NCBI RefSeq assembly: GCF_000423085.1
Contig: NZ_KE383974.1
Span: forward strand, 62,001-126,000
From: Granulicoccus phenolivorans DSM 17626 = NBRC 107789 = JCM 15570
GTDB taxonomy: Bacteria > Actinomycetota > Actinomycetes > Propionibacteriales > Propionibacteriaceae
DNA length: 64,000 bases
Direction: 5' to 3'
Below the pieces are notes generated by a model. It did not search any database, was not told the DNA's origin, and saw only the letters and a program-made list of their open reading frames with translations. Below, in pieces: positions 38,019 through 49,538 of the stretch. Each line of letters opens with the position of its first letter. Position 1 is the first letter of the stretch. The position numbers and the translations under genes are program-made.

Positions 38019-38627
38019 TCAGATCGCCGGAGCGGTCTTCGCCTTGGCCAGCCGGTCGTTGACGTCGTCCCAGTTGATGATGTCCCACCACGCGGTGACG
38101 AAGTCGGCCTTGACGTTCTTGTACTGCAGGTAGAAGGCGTGCTCCCACATGTCCAGCAGCAGCACCGGAACCTGACCGACCGGGACGTTGCCCTGGTGGT
38201 CGAAGACCTGCAGCAGGTTCAGCCGAGCACCCAGGGTGTCCCAGGCGAGCACGGACCAGCCGGAGCCCTGGACGCCCAGCGCGTTCGCGTTGAACTGCTT
38301 CTTGAAGTTGTCGAAGTTGCCGAAGAACTCGTCGATCGCGGTGCCGGCGTCACCGGTGGCGTTGCCGCCACCGTTGGGGCCCAGGTTCTTCCAGAACACC
38401 GAGTGGTTGATGTGGCCGCCGAGGTTGAACGCGAGGTCCTTCTCCAGCTTGTTGATGTTGGCGAAGTCGCCGGCCGCACGAGCCTCTTCGAGCTTCTCGA
38501 CCGCGGTGTTGGCGCCCTTGACGTAGGTGGCGTGGTGCTTGGAGTGGTGCAGCTCCATGATCTCCGGGGCAATCGCCGGGGCCAGGGCGTTGTAGTCGTA
38601 ATCGAGATCGGGCAGAACGTAGGTCAT
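38019..38627 (-). CDS. sodA: Superoxide dismutase, Fe/Mn family
   Basis: 202 aa. Ligands appear in [17 protein letters not shown] (first His), [15 protein letters not shown] (second), and [18 protein letters not shown] (Asp and third His). Cytosolic; removes superoxide. Metal choice (Mn, Fe or cambialistic) cannot be settled by eye. Starts [29 protein letters not shown] precedes the ATG. Monocistronic by its flanks. Confidence 0.96.
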   Translation of the reverse strand: MTYVLPDLDYDYNALAPAIAPEIMELHHSKHHATYVKGANTAVEKLEEARAAGDFANINKLEKDLAFNLGGHINHSVFWKNLGPNGGGNATGDAGTAIDEFFGNFDNFKKQFNANALGVQGSGWSVLAWDTLGARLNLLQVFDHQGNVPVGQVPVLLLDMWEHAFYLQYKNVKADFVTAWWDIINWDDVNDRLAKAKTAPAI

Positions 38628-38734
38628 CGTGACTCCCTCGTGCGTGAACTGAGCGGTTCGGCCAACGATGGCAGAACCTGGATGGTGTACCTGGGTCTTT
38701 ATACCGTCAGTGGAAACCCGACGGCAGGTAAGGT

Positions 38735-38947
38735 TCAGCTAAGTTCGTCCTTGATGTTCTCCGCGCGGTTCTTGATGTCCTTGCCGGCGTCCTTGACCTG
38801 CTCGCCCACCTGCTTGGCCGAGCCCTCGCGCTGATCGGCGCGGCCCTCGCCCTCCAGGCGCTCGTTGCCACTGGCGGCGCCGGCGGCCTCCTTGGCCTTG
38901 CCGCCGAGCTTCTGCGCCTCGTTCTGAATCTTGTCACCGAGTCCCAT
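38735..38947 (-). CDS. CsbD-family stress protein
   Basis: 70 aa from ATG 38947 behind AAAGGACATGCC; a longer frame upstream lacks a site. [20 protein letters not shown] begins the CsbD pattern, then [20 protein letters not shown] and [14 protein letters not shown]. Highly charged, Ala/Lys/Glu-rich and probably flexible. Family members are induced under general stress in Bacillus; function unknown. Confidence 0.8.
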   Translation of the reverse strand: MGLGDKIQNEAQKLGGKAKEAAGAASGNERLEGEGRADQREGSAKQVGEQVKDAGKDIKNRAENIKDELS

Positions 38948-39004
38948 GGCATGTCCTTTCTTGGTGATTGCTGAACCCCACGCTAACAATTCCGTCCGCA
39001 CGGG

Positions 39005-39637
39005 TCAGCGGGAGGGGTGCACCGCCAGCACCCGGAAGCCCTTCGCCGAGGCCACCCGGGCGCAGGCGTACCCCTGCTCGACCAGCCAGCGCTGCAGCGA
39101 ATCCGCGCCGAGATTCTTCCCGACGACCAGGTACGCCACCCCCTGCGGGGTCAGCCGGGCCAGCCAATGCAGCAACATCGCATGCAGGGCCGGCTTGCCG
39201 ATCCGGATCGGCGGGTTGGACCAGATCTGGTCGTAGCGCCGGTCCTCGGCAACGGCTTCGGGGATGAGCGGGTGAACCCGGTCCCCGAGCCCGTACGCCG
39301 CGGCATTGCGCGCACACAGCGCCAGGGCGCGCTCATTCGTGTCGACCGCGTCGATCTCGGCCCGCGCATTCTCCCGGGCCAGGGCGATCGAGATCGGCCC
39401 CCACCCGCAGCCGAGATCGAGGATCCGCAGCGCCCCGGTCGGCGGGTCGAGCTCGCGCAGCAGGACCGCGGTGCCCAGGTCGAGGCCGTCGCCGGAGAAG
39501 ACGCCGTTGGCGGTGGTGAACTCGTAGTCGCGATCCCAGATCCGGGCGGTGACGGTGCGGGTCCGCAGGTCGCCGGTCGGGGTGATGAAGTAGTGGTCCC
39601 CGGGCTGTGCCGGTTCGGGCTGAGTGGGTTCAGTCAT
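39005..39637 (-). CDS. RsmC/RlmG-type class I methyltransferase
   Basis: 210 aa. SAM motif I ILDLGCGWGPISIALAR near 72, acidic AEIDAVDTNERALALC, and motif IV SNPPIRIGK near 138, the NPP-[FY/I] hallmark of N2-guanine rRNA methyltransferases. HYFITPTGDLRTRTV at the N-terminus replaces the long first domain of RsmC. Target rRNA base is inferred only. Starts inside the end of truA (8-nt overlap). Confidence 0.83.
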   Translation of the reverse strand: MTEPTQPEPAQPGDHYFITPTGDLRTRTVTARIWDRDYEFTTANGVFSGDGLDLGTAVLLRELDPPTGALRILDLGCGWGPISIALARENARAEIDAVDTNERALALCARNAAAYGLGDRVHPLIPEAVAEDRRYDQIWSNPPIRIGKPALHAMLLHWLARLTPQGVAYLVVGKNLGADSLQRWLVEQGYACARVASAKGFRVLAVHPSR

Positions 39638-40448
39638 GCTGGCCTCCGAGTTCGGCGGGATCGCGGAAGGAACGGGCGCGGGCCGAGCGCTCGGCCCACT
39701 GCTGCGCGGGCGGATAGCCGACCTCTTCCAGGCACAACCCGTGGGCCGGCATCACGAATACCGACCCCGCCCGGGCCGGGGCCGCGGCGGTCCGCTCCAG
39801 CCAGGCCCGGTCGCGGCGGCCCGAGCCGACCGCCACCATCGCGCCCATCAACGAGCGGACCATCGAATGGCAGAACGCGTCGGCGCGCACGGTGAACTCG
39901 ATCAGCCCGCTCGGGACGCGCTCGGCCTGCAGGTCCAGCAGGGTCCGGATCGTGGTGGCCCCGTCGCGGCGCTTGCAGAACGGGGCGAAATCGCGCAGCC
40001 CGAGCAGGGTGGTCGCGGCCTCGTTCATCGCGGCCACATCCAGCGGGCGGGTGGCCACCACTGATCCCCGGCGCAGCGGATCGGGGGCGCCGGTGTCGTC
40101 GAGGCGATAGATATAGCGTCGCCAGATCGCGGCGAAGCGGGCATCGAAGCTGTCCGGGACGACGGTGACCGCGCGCACGACCAGGTCGTCGGGCAGCACC
40201 CGGGCCAGCCGGCGCCGCAGGTGCTCCGGGTCGCGGTCGGCGGGCAGCTCGAGATGGGCCACCTGGCCGCGGGCATGCACCCCGGCGTCGGTCCGCCCGG
40301 CGCAGGTGAGCGGGGTGGGCTCGGTCAGCCGCAGCACCCGCGGGATCCATTCCTCCAGGACGCCCTGCACGGTCCGCAGCCCGGGCTGGGCGGCCCAGCC
40401 GGAGAAGTCGCGGCCGTCGTAGGCGATGTCCAGGCGCCACCGGGTCAT
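39630..40448 (-). CDS. truA: tRNA pseudouridine(38-40) synthase
   Basis: 272 aa. Catalytic Asp in CAGRTDAGVHARGQVAH near 50-66; starts MTRWRLDIAYDGRDFSGWAA. FCHSMVRSLMGAMVAVGSGR is the TruA C-terminal motif. Modifies the anticodon stem-loop of several tRNAs. In many actinobacteria truA follows rplQ; here it is 9 kb away and in a minus-strand trio trmB-truA-rsmC-like. Confidence 0.95.
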   Translation of the reverse strand: MTRWRLDIAYDGRDFSGWAAQPGLRTVQGVLEEWIPRVLRLTEPTPLTCAGRTDAGVHARGQVAHLELPADRDPEHLRRRLARVLPDDLVVRAVTVVPDSFDARFAAIWRRYIYRLDDTGAPDPLRRGSVVATRPLDVAAMNEAATTLLGLRDFAPFCKRRDGATTIRTLLDLQAERVPSGLIEFTVRADAFCHSMVRSLMGAMVAVGSGRRDRAWLERTAAAPARAGSVFVMPAHGLCLEEVGYPPAQQWAERSARARSFRDPAELGGQHD

Positions 40449-41173
40449 CGGCGCCGCCGGTAGGTGAGATCGACGATGTCGCGGCCCTCGGCGATCCCGC
40501 GGGCCTCGAACTTGGTGATCGGCCGTTCGGCGAAGCGGGGTGCCCAGCCGCCCGCGCCGGCGTACGCATTGATCAGGTCGGGGTGCTCATCCAGCGTCTG
40601 GCGGCAGTGTTCGGCGTAGTCGGCCCAGTCGGTCGCGATCCGCCAGCAGCCGTCCGGGGTGAGCCGGGAGGCGACCAGCGCGCCGAACTCGGCGGAGACC
40701 AGGCGCCGCTTGTGGTGCCGGGCCTTGTGCCAGGGATCGGGGAAGAACGTCCACAACTCGGTGATCGAGCCCGGCGCGAACAGCTCCCGCAGTCCCTCGA
40801 CCCCGTTCGCGTCGAGCAGGCGGACATTGTCGGCCCCGACCTCGCGCAGCTTGATCATCGTGGAGGCCAGCATCGGTCGGAACACCTCGAAGGCGACGTG
40901 ATCGCGTTCGGGATGGGCGGCCGCCAGCGGCGCCAGGGAATCGCCGCCGCCGCAGCCGATCTCCACGATCAGGGGCGCCTCGCGGCCGAACACCTCGGGC
41001 CACGCGATCCGGGTCCCCGGCGCGATCGAGGTGGAGGTCTCCTCCCGCGGCACCGGAATCACCCAACGACCGCGTTCGGCCCAGGCCTTCGCCTGCGAGT
41101 CGTTCATCCGGGTCGAGCGGCGTACGAAGGACACCACCTGGCGGTGCGGGCGGGCGGTACGCGGCTGGTTCAC
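40445..41173 (-). CDS. trmB: tRNA (guanine-N7-)-methyltransferase
   Basis: 242 aa. SAM site VEIGCGGGDSLAPLAAAHPE near 71-90 and the TrmB motif TFFPDPWHKARHHKRRLVS. Makes m7G46 in tRNA. GTG 41173; TAGACT on this strand (41187-41182) ends 8 nt before it, and there is no Shine-Dalgarno, which suggests a leaderless start. Stop overlaps truA (ATGA). Confidence 0.93.
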   Translation of the reverse strand: MNQPRTARPHRQVVSFVRRSTRMNDSQAKAWAERGRWVIPVPREETSTSIAPGTRIAWPEVFGREAPLIVEIGCGGGDSLAPLAAAHPERDHVAFEVFRPMLASTMIKLREVGADNVRLLDANGVEGLRELFAPGSITELWTFFPDPWHKARHHKRRLVSAEFGALVASRLTPDGCWRIATDWADYAEHCRQTLDEHPDLINAYAGAGGWAPRFAERPITKFEARGIAEGRDIVDLTYRRRR

Positions 41174-41239
41174 GACCGATCAGTCTAGATCCGGGCGCCA
41201 GGCTCAGCGAGTCTGCGGCGGGTGTCCGGGACGGAAGGA

Positions 41240-41322
41240 CCGTTTCGATGTTCTCACGTGTCGGGCGGTTCAGTCAGCGGCAACTTCGGCGGGCTCGATT
41301 CGCGATGAGAACATCGAAACGG
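41240..41322. repeat. Perfect 17-bp inverted repeat, 49-nt spacer
   Basis: CCGTTTCGATGTTCTCA (41240-41256) and its exact reverse complement TGAGAACATCGAAACGG (41306-41322), in the 279-nt gap between trmB and the YccF gene. No gene within; no T-run. The rest of the gap shows nothing else I can support. Confidence 0.75.
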
Positions 41323-41452
41323 CGGTTTCGGCCGGTAGCCCTGCCTCAGCGCCGGGGGAAACCCTGAACCGGCACCGAGATCGGCCCGGCTCCGGAACAC
41401 CCGGCCCGGCCCGCACGCTCAATTGATGTACGCCCAACCTCGGAGGTCCGTC

Positions 41453-41863
41453 ATGAAGGCACTGCTCAACATCATCTGGCTGGTCACCGGCGGGATCTGG
41501 CTCGCCCTCGGCTACTTTCTCGCCGGCATCGTCGCCTGCATCTTCATCGTCACCATCCCCATCGGCATCGCGTCCTTCCGGATGGCCCGGTTCGCGCTGT
41601 GGCCCTTCGGGCGTACGGTGATCGAACGCCCCCGCTCCGGGGCGATGTCGGCGGTGGCCAATGTGATCTGGTTCGTCGTGGCCGGGCTGTGGCTGGCCAT
41701 CGGGCACATCACCACCGCGGCGGCCCAAGCGGTGACCATCGTCGGCATCCCGTTGGCGCTGGCCAATCTGAAGATGATCCCGGTGACCTGTTTCCCCTTC
41801 GGCAAGGAGATCGTCGATTCCGACCGGGTCCCCGCCGGCAGCAACGAGCTGTTCTCCATCTGA
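41453..41863 (+). CDS. YccF-domain inner membrane protein
   Basis: 136 aa from ATG 41453 behind TCGGAGGTCC. Two tandem YccF units, each a pair of membrane helices followed by a Phe-Pro-Phe-Gly-like motif: FRMARFALWPFGRTVIE and LKMIPVTCFPFGKEIVD. Small integral membrane protein, function unknown. Confidence 0.88.
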   Translation: MKALLNIIWLVTGGIWLALGYFLAGIVACIFIVTIPIGIASFRMARFALWPFGRTVIERPRSGAMSAVANVIWFVVAGLWLAIGHITTAAAQAVTIVGIPLALANLKMIPVTCFPFGKEIVDSDRVPAGSNELFSI

Positions 41864-42086
41864 ATCCGACCCGGCGACCCACCCGGACAAATCCCTCATC
41901 GAGGGCCCGGGGGGTCGATGGGCGGAGCCCGTGTGCGGTTCCCCACACTTGCCGGTACTCTGGCGATGCCTTTTCCGCCCGGAAAGGGTGGAACGGTCTG
42001 CGTGCGGGCCCAGCTGTCGCTAGGTTGCGTTACGCATTCATCGACGTGGTCGAGACGACAACGACGCGCGTGATCCAAGGAGGGAC

Positions 42087-43373
<1,287 letters not shown>

Positions 43374-43391
43374 GCTCCGCGTACGAACACA

Positions 43392-43434
43392 CCGAGGCGG
43401 CCGTCCCCAATGGGGACGACCGCCTCGGCTTTTT
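43392..43434 (+). terminator. Rho-independent terminator of gltA
   Basis: CCGAGGCGG-C-CGTCCCCA pairs with TGGGGACG-A-CCGCCTCGG, followed by CTTTTT. 17-bp stem with one mismatch. Confidence 0.9.
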
Positions 43435-43439
43435 CGGTG

Positions 43440-43600
43440 GCCAGTGACAGCAGCAGGGGTCCCGGCTTCCCGCGGAGGAACCGTCGTGGCGCCAGCTCCC
43501 GCGATAGCAAGATTCCTGTGGTGGCTTCCGGCGACAGGTACCTCCATCACGCGACGGGGGCGGTGACCCCGCGGATGGGCCGTGACATTCCGGCCGAAGG
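43440..43600. repeat. Degenerate copy of the 5' repeat-region motif
   Basis: Non-coding. Read on the minus strand it contains ATCTTGCTATCGCGGGAG and ACGGTTCCTCCGCGGGAAG, close to TTTTGCTGTCGCGGGAAG (about 1550) and GGTTCCGTCGCGGGAAGG (1274). Suggests a dispersed repeat. Confidence 0.4.
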
Positions 43601-43607
43601 AACCGAA

Positions 43608-43638
43608 CAGGGCCGCCCCCGGGTGGGGAGCGGCCCTG
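43608..43638 (-). terminator. Hairpin after the MFS gene
   Basis: CAGGGCCGC (43608-43616) / GCGGCCCTG (43630-43638), 13-nt GC-rich loop, 33 nt past the MFS stop on the minus strand. No T-run. Confidence 0.5.
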
Positions 43639-43670
43639 AACGGGTGCCGACGGTCAGCAGGCGGGGCGGA

Positions 43671-45074
43671 TCAGACCGTGGCCTCCTGCTTGGCGGCGGC
43701 CTCCTCGCGGGCGGCCGAGCTCTTCTGCGGGACCAGCGCGCACATCAGCGCACCGAACAGGCCCACCCCGGCGAACACGTAGAAGGCGATCTGACCGGCC
43801 GCGGAGGGATCCACCGCGGTGGTGAAGGCACCCACGATCGCGCCACCGATGACCGGGCCGAAGATGCCGCCGAGGCGACCGAAGCCGGCACACCAGGCAA
43901 CGCCGGCGGTGCGGACGTTGGTGGCGTAGTAGTTCGAGACCTTGCCGTAGATCAGCACCTGGGTGCCCAGGGTGCCGATGCCGGCGAGGAAGATGAAGGT
44001 GAACAGGACGATGTCGGGGAACTGGAAGGTCATCCCGAACAGGGTGATCGCGGCCAGCACGAAGGTGGCGACGATGGTCTTCTGCGGGCCGAAGTAGCGG
44101 TCGGCGAGCCATGCGGCGACGATGCCACCGATCACGGCACCGGAGTTCAGCAGCAGCAGGAACACCAGCGACAGGCCGGTCTTGCCGTAGCCCTCCATGA
44201 TCTTCGGCAGCCAGGTGTTCAGACCGTAGGTCAGCAGCAGACCGGAGAAGCTCATGAAGCCGAGCAGGATGGTGGGCAGGGCGTACTTGCCGGAGAACAG
44301 TCCGGCGAAGCCGACCTTCTGCTTGGCCGCGGACTCCTCGACCTTCAGCTGCGCCATGACGTTGTCCAGCGGTACGCCGGTGAGCTCGGAGACCTTCTCG
44401 GCCTCGGCGACGCGGCCCTTGGACTCCAGCCACTTCGGGGACTCCGGGATGAACGCGAAGGCGAGCGGCAGCAGGAAGATCAGCGGGCTGGCACCGATCC
44501 AGAACAGGCCGCGCCAGCCGATCAGCGGCAGCAGGGCCAGGGCGATGATCGAGGCGAGGACGCCGCCGGCGGGGATGCCGGAGTAGACGATGGCGTTGAA
44601 CTGGTTCTTCTTGTCGACCGGCGCGAACTCGGCCACGAGGGCACCGAGGACGGCCAGCAGGGCGCCCAGGCCCAGGCCGGTGACCAGCCGGGCGATGGAG
44701 AAGAAGGTCAGGTTCGGCGACAGGGCGGTGATCGCCATGCCGATGCTGAACCAGGCGATGCTGATCAGGACCAGCTTGCGCCGGCCCAGGTAGTCACCGA
44801 TCGCGCCGGCGGTGAGGGCGCCGACCATGACGCCGACCAGGGCGTAGGAACCGACGGTCCCCAACTGGGTGGCGGTGACGCTGGCCTCACCGATCTGGCC
44901 GGGGTTCTTCAGCCAGCCGGACACGATGGTGCCGAAGATGACGATGTCGTATCCGTCGAAGAGCAGGGCGCTGAACGCGATCGCCAGGATGGCGTAGACG
45001 CGGCGCATTTGCTGGGGCGTACGTTCGGCGGCGACGCCGGTCCGGACAGGGCCGGTGGGACTGAGAGTGCTCAT
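43671..45074 (-). CDS. MFS transporter, aromatic acid:H+ symporter (AAHS) family
   Basis: 467 aa from ATG 45074 (MSTLSPTGPV) behind GAGGAGACAC. LFDGYDIVIFGTIVSGWLKN in TM1 and GAIGDYLGRRKLVLISIAWF in the TM2-3 loop are AAHS hallmarks, with the FGRLGGIFGPVIGG motif late. Twelve hydrophobic segments. Related to the MFS part at 22 kb but lacking the stress domain. Probable substrate: an aromatic or hydroxy acid. Confidence 0.88.
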   Translation of the reverse strand: MSTLSPTGPVRTGVAAERTPQQMRRVYAILAIAFSALLFDGYDIVIFGTIVSGWLKNPGQIGEASVTATQLGTVGSYALVGVMVGALTAGAIGDYLGRRKLVLISIAWFSIGMAITALSPNLTFFSIARLVTGLGLGALLAVLGALVAEFAPVDKKNQFNAIVYSGIPAGGVLASIIALALLPLIGWRGLFWIGASPLIFLLPLAFAFIPESPKWLESKGRVAEAEKVSELTGVPLDNVMAQLKVEESAAKQKVGFAGLFSGKYALPTILLGFMSFSGLLLTYGLNTWLPKIMEGYGKTGLSLVFLLLLNSGAVIGGIVAAWLADRYFGPQKTIVATFVLAAITLFGMTFQFPDIVLFTFIFLAGIGTLGTQVLIYGKVSNYYATNVRTAGVAWCAGFGRLGGIFGPVIGGAIVGAFTTAVDPSAAGQIAFYVFAGVGLFGALMCALVPQKSSAAREEAAAKQEATV

Positions 45075-45155
45075 GTGTCTCCTCGTTGATGGCACATTTC
45101 CGCTCGCCGGGCGACGCCGGACGCGGGCTCGCCACAAATTTGGCAGGCCCGCCAG

Positions 45156-45225
45156 CCAGGTACACCAGGTAAAAGGCTTGGGGTCACCCAGGCATAGCCC
45201 GAAAAACCCTTGACCAGGTACCTGG
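45156..45225. promoter_or_regulatory. CCAGGTA repeats and palindrome upstream of the MFS gene
   Basis: CCAGGTA occurs at 45156-45162 and 45165-45171 and again within the perfect 12-bp palindrome CCAGGTACCTGG (45214-45225). Position 80-150 bp ahead of the MFS start fits operator sites for a dimeric regulator. Confidence 0.45.
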
Positions 45226-45257
45226 GGGCGCCGGGTGGCGCCCCCTCTGGTAGGCGG

Positions 45258-45851
45258 TCAGCCGATCCAGCCCAGGCCCTCGGCGATCAGCAGGATGCCG
45301 AACAGGGCGAACAGGATCGCGGCGCCGTACTTGATCACCTTCTCCGGCAGGTGCTTGCCGAGGACCGCGCCGACGATGATCGCCAATGCGTCGGCGGCGA
45401 CCATGCCGACGGTGCTGCCGATCCAGGTGCCGACCCAGTTCTCCTGGGTGGCCAGGGTGATCGTGGCGAGCATGGTCTTGTCACCGAGTTCGGCCAGGAA
45501 GAAGGCCACGCCGACCGCGACGATCGCCTTGCCCTTGCTGCGTTTGGCCTTCTCGGCCTCGTCATCGCTCAGCTCGTCCCCGCGCAGGGTCCAGATCGCG
45601 AAGCCGAGGAAGGCGATGCCGGCCGCGATCGCGATCCAGTGCTGGTACTGACCGAACAGGTCACCGATCAGGAAGCCGATCCCGACCGAGGCCAGGTGGA
45701 CCAGGGCGGTGGCCGCGGTGATCCCGAGCAGCACATCGCGTACGCGGTAGCGGGTGGCGAAGGTCATCGCCATGAGTTGGCTCTTGTCGCCGAGCTCGGC
45801 GATGAAGATCACAGCGGTGCTCACCAGCAGCGCTGTCCAGAATCCGTCCAT
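45258..45851 (-). CDS. TMEM165/GDT1-family Mn2+ exporter
   Basis: 197 aa from ATG 45851 ([20 protein letters not shown]). Two copies of the family motif, [14 protein letters not shown] and [14 protein letters not shown], one in each three-helix half; about six membrane helices. In bacteria such proteins export manganese. The yybP-ykoY riboswitch upstream supports this role: Mn2+ would switch it on. Confidence 0.92.
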   Translation of the reverse strand: MDGFWTALLVSTAVIFIAELGDKSQLMAMTFATRYRVRDVLLGITAATALVHLASVGIGFLIGDLFGQYQHWIAIAAGIAFLGFAIWTLRGDELSDDEAEKAKRSKGKAIVAVGVAFFLAELGDKTMLATITLATQENWVGTWIGSTVGMVAADALAIIVGAVLGKHLPEKVIKYGAAILFALFGILLIAEGLGWIG

Positions 45852-45898
45852 CGGGGAGTTCCTCTCCGGCCCGGCCGGAGGAGCCGCGGGGCGCGGAC

Positions 45899-46030
45899 AC
45901 TTCGGCCAGGCATGTTGACTGGCCGAAAGTCTCGTCCGCCCGCGCACCGAAGTGCTGCTGGCCGATCGCGCCGGGCCCGGAGGCCAGTGTGTCGACGTGA
46001 TCGTTGGGGACTACTCCCTTTCGCTCGGGT
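45899..46030 (-). ncRNA. yybP-ykoY manganese riboswitch
   Basis: The RNA strand carries CGAGCGAAAGGGAGTAGTCC, the conserved GGGGAGTAG-like core box of yybP-ykoY, and the later loop GCGGACGAGACTTTCGG. A hairpin CTTCGGCCAG...CTGGCCGAAG (45899-45908 with 45921-45930) near the 3' end could be part of the expression platform. It sits between the promoter and a Mn-exporter gene, the normal context. Boundaries approximate. Confidence 0.75.
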
Positions 46031-46031
46031 T

Positions 46032-46061
46032 ATCGTACCGGGGACCCACGGCGTGACTCAA
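46032..46061 (-). promoter_or_regulatory. Promoter of the riboswitch-GDT1 transcript
   Basis: On the minus strand TTGAGT (46061-46056) and TACGAT (46037-46032), 18-bp spacer, directly ahead of the aptamer. Confidence 0.6.
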
Positions 46062-46196
46062 ATCACGACCCGTAGTCGTAGTGGCGCCGTAGTGGCGCAT
46101 CTTGCGACGAGGGCCCGAATCGTTGCCATCCCCGGGCTAGGCTGGCCGCGAGGCACGTATTACTCACGTCGCTCACCCACTCAGTTGGAGGAACAC

Positions 46197-47393
46197 ATGT
46201 CCGACACCACCTCGGTCATCGTCGCCGGTGCTCGTACGCCGATCGGCAAGCTGCTCGGCTCCCTGGCCGGCTTCAGCGCGGCCCAGCTCGGCGGCATCGC
46301 GATCAAGGGCGCCCTGGAGAAGGCCGGCGTGTCCGGCGACCAGGTCGATTACGTCATCATGGGCCAGGTGCTGACCGCCGGCGCCGGCCAGATCCCCGCC
46401 CGCCAGGCCGCAGCCGCCGGGGGCATCCCGATGAGCGTCCCGGCGCTCACGGTGAACAAGGTCTGCCTGTCCGGGATCAACTCCATCGCCCTGGCCGATC
46501 AGCTGATCCGCGCCGGCGAGGTCGAGATCGTCGTGGCCGGTGGCCAGGAGTCGATGACCCAGGCCCCGCACCTGCTGGAGAAGAGCCGCTCCGGCTTCAA
46601 GTACGGCGATGTCACGCTCAAGGACCACATGGACTACGACGGTCTGTGGGACGCCTTCACCGACCAGGCGATGGGCGGGCTGACCGAGGACGCCAACAAG
46701 GCCGACCAGAAGTTCACCCGGGAGGAGCAGGACGCCTTCTCCGCCCGCAGCCACCAGCTCGCCGCCAAGGCATGGGCTGAGGGCAAGTTCGACGACGAGG
46801 TCGTCGCGGTGCAGGTGCCGCAGCGCAAGGGGGACCCGATCGAGTTCCGCGCCGATGAGGGCATCCGCCCCGACACCACCACCGAGACCCTCGGCAAGCT
46901 GCGTCCCGCCTTCGCCAAGGACGGCACCATCACCGCCGGATCCGCCTCGCAGATCTCCGACGGCGCCACCGCGGTCGTGGTGATGAGCAAGGCCAAGGCC
47001 GAGGAACTCGGGCTCACCTGGCTCGCCGAGATCGGTGCCCACGGCATGGTGGCCGGACCCGACTCGGTGCTGCAGAACCAGCCGGCCAACGCGATCACCG
47101 CGGCCTGCAAGAAGGAGGGCGTCGAGCCCACCGACCTGGACCTCGTCGAGATCAACGAGGCGTTCGCCGCGGTCGGGCTGGCCTCGACCAAGCTGCTCGG
47201 GATCGATCCGGAGAAGGTCAACGTCAACGGCGGTGCGATCGCCATGGGTCACCCGATCGGCATGTCCGGGGCCCGGATCGCCCTGCACCTGGCGCTGGAG
47301 CTCAAGCGTCGCGGCGGCGGCGTGGGCGCGGCGGCGCTGTGTGGCGGTGGCGGCCAGGGTGATGCCCTGATCGTCCGCGTCCCGAAGGCCTGA
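46197..47393 (+). CDS. Acetyl-CoA C-acetyltransferase (thiolase)
   Basis: 398 aa from ATG 46197 behind TTGGAGGAAC; the frame runs far upstream through the riboswitch region, which is not coding. Nucleophilic Cys in [20 protein letters not shown]; His in [12 protein letters not shown] and second Cys in [10 protein letters not shown]. Condenses or cleaves acetoacetyl-CoA. Monocistronic; followed by a 16-bp hairpin. Confidence 0.95.
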   Translation: MSDTTSVIVAGARTPIGKLLGSLAGFSAAQLGGIAIKGALEKAGVSGDQVDYVIMGQVLTAGAGQIPARQAAAAGGIPMSVPALTVNKVCLSGINSIALADQLIRAGEVEIVVAGGQESMTQAPHLLEKSRSGFKYGDVTLKDHMDYDGLWDAFTDQAMGGLTEDANKADQKFTREEQDAFSARSHQLAAKAWAEGKFDDEVVAVQVPQRKGDPIEFRADEGIRPDTTTETLGKLRPAFAKDGTITAGSASQISDGATAVVVMSKAKAEELGLTWLAEIGAHGMVAGPDSVLQNQPANAITAACKKEGVEPTDLDLVEINEAFAAVGLASTKLLGIDPEKVNVNGGAIAMGHPIGMSGARIALHLALELKRRGGGVGAAALCGGGGQGDALIVRVPKA

Positions 47394-47414
47394 TCGGCAA
47401 CCGCACCCAGTGAG

Positions 47415-47449
47415 CAGGGCGCCCCGGGGATCATCCCCGGGGCGCCCTG
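47415..47449. terminator. Hairpin between convergent thiolase and citrate synthase genes
   Basis: Perfect 16-bp stem CAGGGCGCCCCGGGGA (47415-47430), loop TCA, and its complement at 47434-47449. No T-run on either side. Confidence 0.7.
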
Positions 47450-47465
47450 GCTGTTACTGCCGCCC

Positions 47466-48749
<1,284 letters not shown>

Positions 48750-48821
48750 GGGATGACCGTACGCGAGGGGCTCCGGGGCCACCATGGGTGGGGTCTGTGA
48801 CGCTACCCACTGCGGTCCCGG

Positions 48822-48852
48822 TTGGACACTCACCCGCCGGGGCGACTAGACT
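48822..48852 (+). promoter_or_regulatory. Possible rplM-rpsI promoter
   Basis: TTGGAC (48822-48827) and TAGACT (48847-48852), 19-bp spacer, leaving a leader of about 220 nt. The leader is non-coding; GC-rich stems near 49005-49045 could be a regulatory fold. Confidence 0.45.
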
Positions 48853-49080
48853 TTCCTGCTGTTGCGCTCGACGCAAACGGGGAGGGTTCGCCGCGAACCC
48901 TTTCGACTGGCCGATCCGGGGGATCGAGAAGCGGTGCTGGGACTCCGGCGCGTATTCTCGTGCCGTGGCAGGCCCGCACCGAGCATGACATCCGTCTTCC
49001 GGGGCAATCTCCCCATTTCGGCCCTGCGGGCCGCAATGCGGTGATGGTCCCGGTGTCCGAATCGAGAGAAGAGGTTTTGC

Positions 49081-49524
49081 GTGTCCACGTACACCCCGAA
49101 GCCCGGAGAGGTCACCCGCAACTGGGTCGTCATTGACGCCCAGGATGTGGTGCTCGGCCGCCTCGCCGTGGAAGCCGCCACCCTGCTGCGTGGCAAGCAC
49201 AAGCCCACGTTCGCCCCGCATGTCGACGGTGGCGACTTCGTGGTCGTCGTCAACGCGTCCAAGATCGCGCTGTCCGGCAAGAAGCGCACCGACAAGATGG
49301 CCTACCGGCACTCCGGTCGGCCCGGTGGCCTCAAGCAGGTCCCCTACGGTGAACTGCTGGACAAGGATCCGCGTCGCGCCGTCGAACTCGCCGTGTGGGG
49401 CATGCTGCCCAAGAACCGGCTGAGCCGCCAGCTGATGAAGAAGCTCAAGGTCTACGCCGGCCCCGAGCATCCCCACGCTGCACAGAAGCCCGTGCAGCAC
49501 CAGATCACCCAGATCGCCCAGTGA
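49081..49524 (+). CDS. rplM: 50S ribosomal protein L13
   Basis: 147 aa. [20 protein letters not shown], then [20 protein letters not shown] and [19 protein letters not shown] are L13 signatures. GTG 49081 behind GAGAGAAGAGG. Early 50S assembly protein. Confidence 0.97.
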   Translation: MSTYTPKPGEVTRNWVVIDAQDVVLGRLAVEAATLLRGKHKPTFAPHVDGGDFVVVVNASKIALSGKKRTDKMAYRHSGRPGGLKQVPYGELLDKDPRRAVELAVWGMLPKNRLSRQLMKKLKVYAGPEHPHAAQKPVQHQITQIAQ

Positions 49525-49538
49525 AGCCGGAGAATCAC

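Noticed and set aside
43410-45089. 559-codon plus-strand frame rich in Gly/Asp/Gln
   Set aside because: Antisense of the AAHS transporter, whose membrane-helix pattern is unmistakable.
45210-46196. N-terminal extension of the thiolase through the riboswitch region
   Set aside because: Sequence there is opposite the GDT1 gene and aptamer; the thiolase start with TTGGAGGAAC at 46197 gives the right length.
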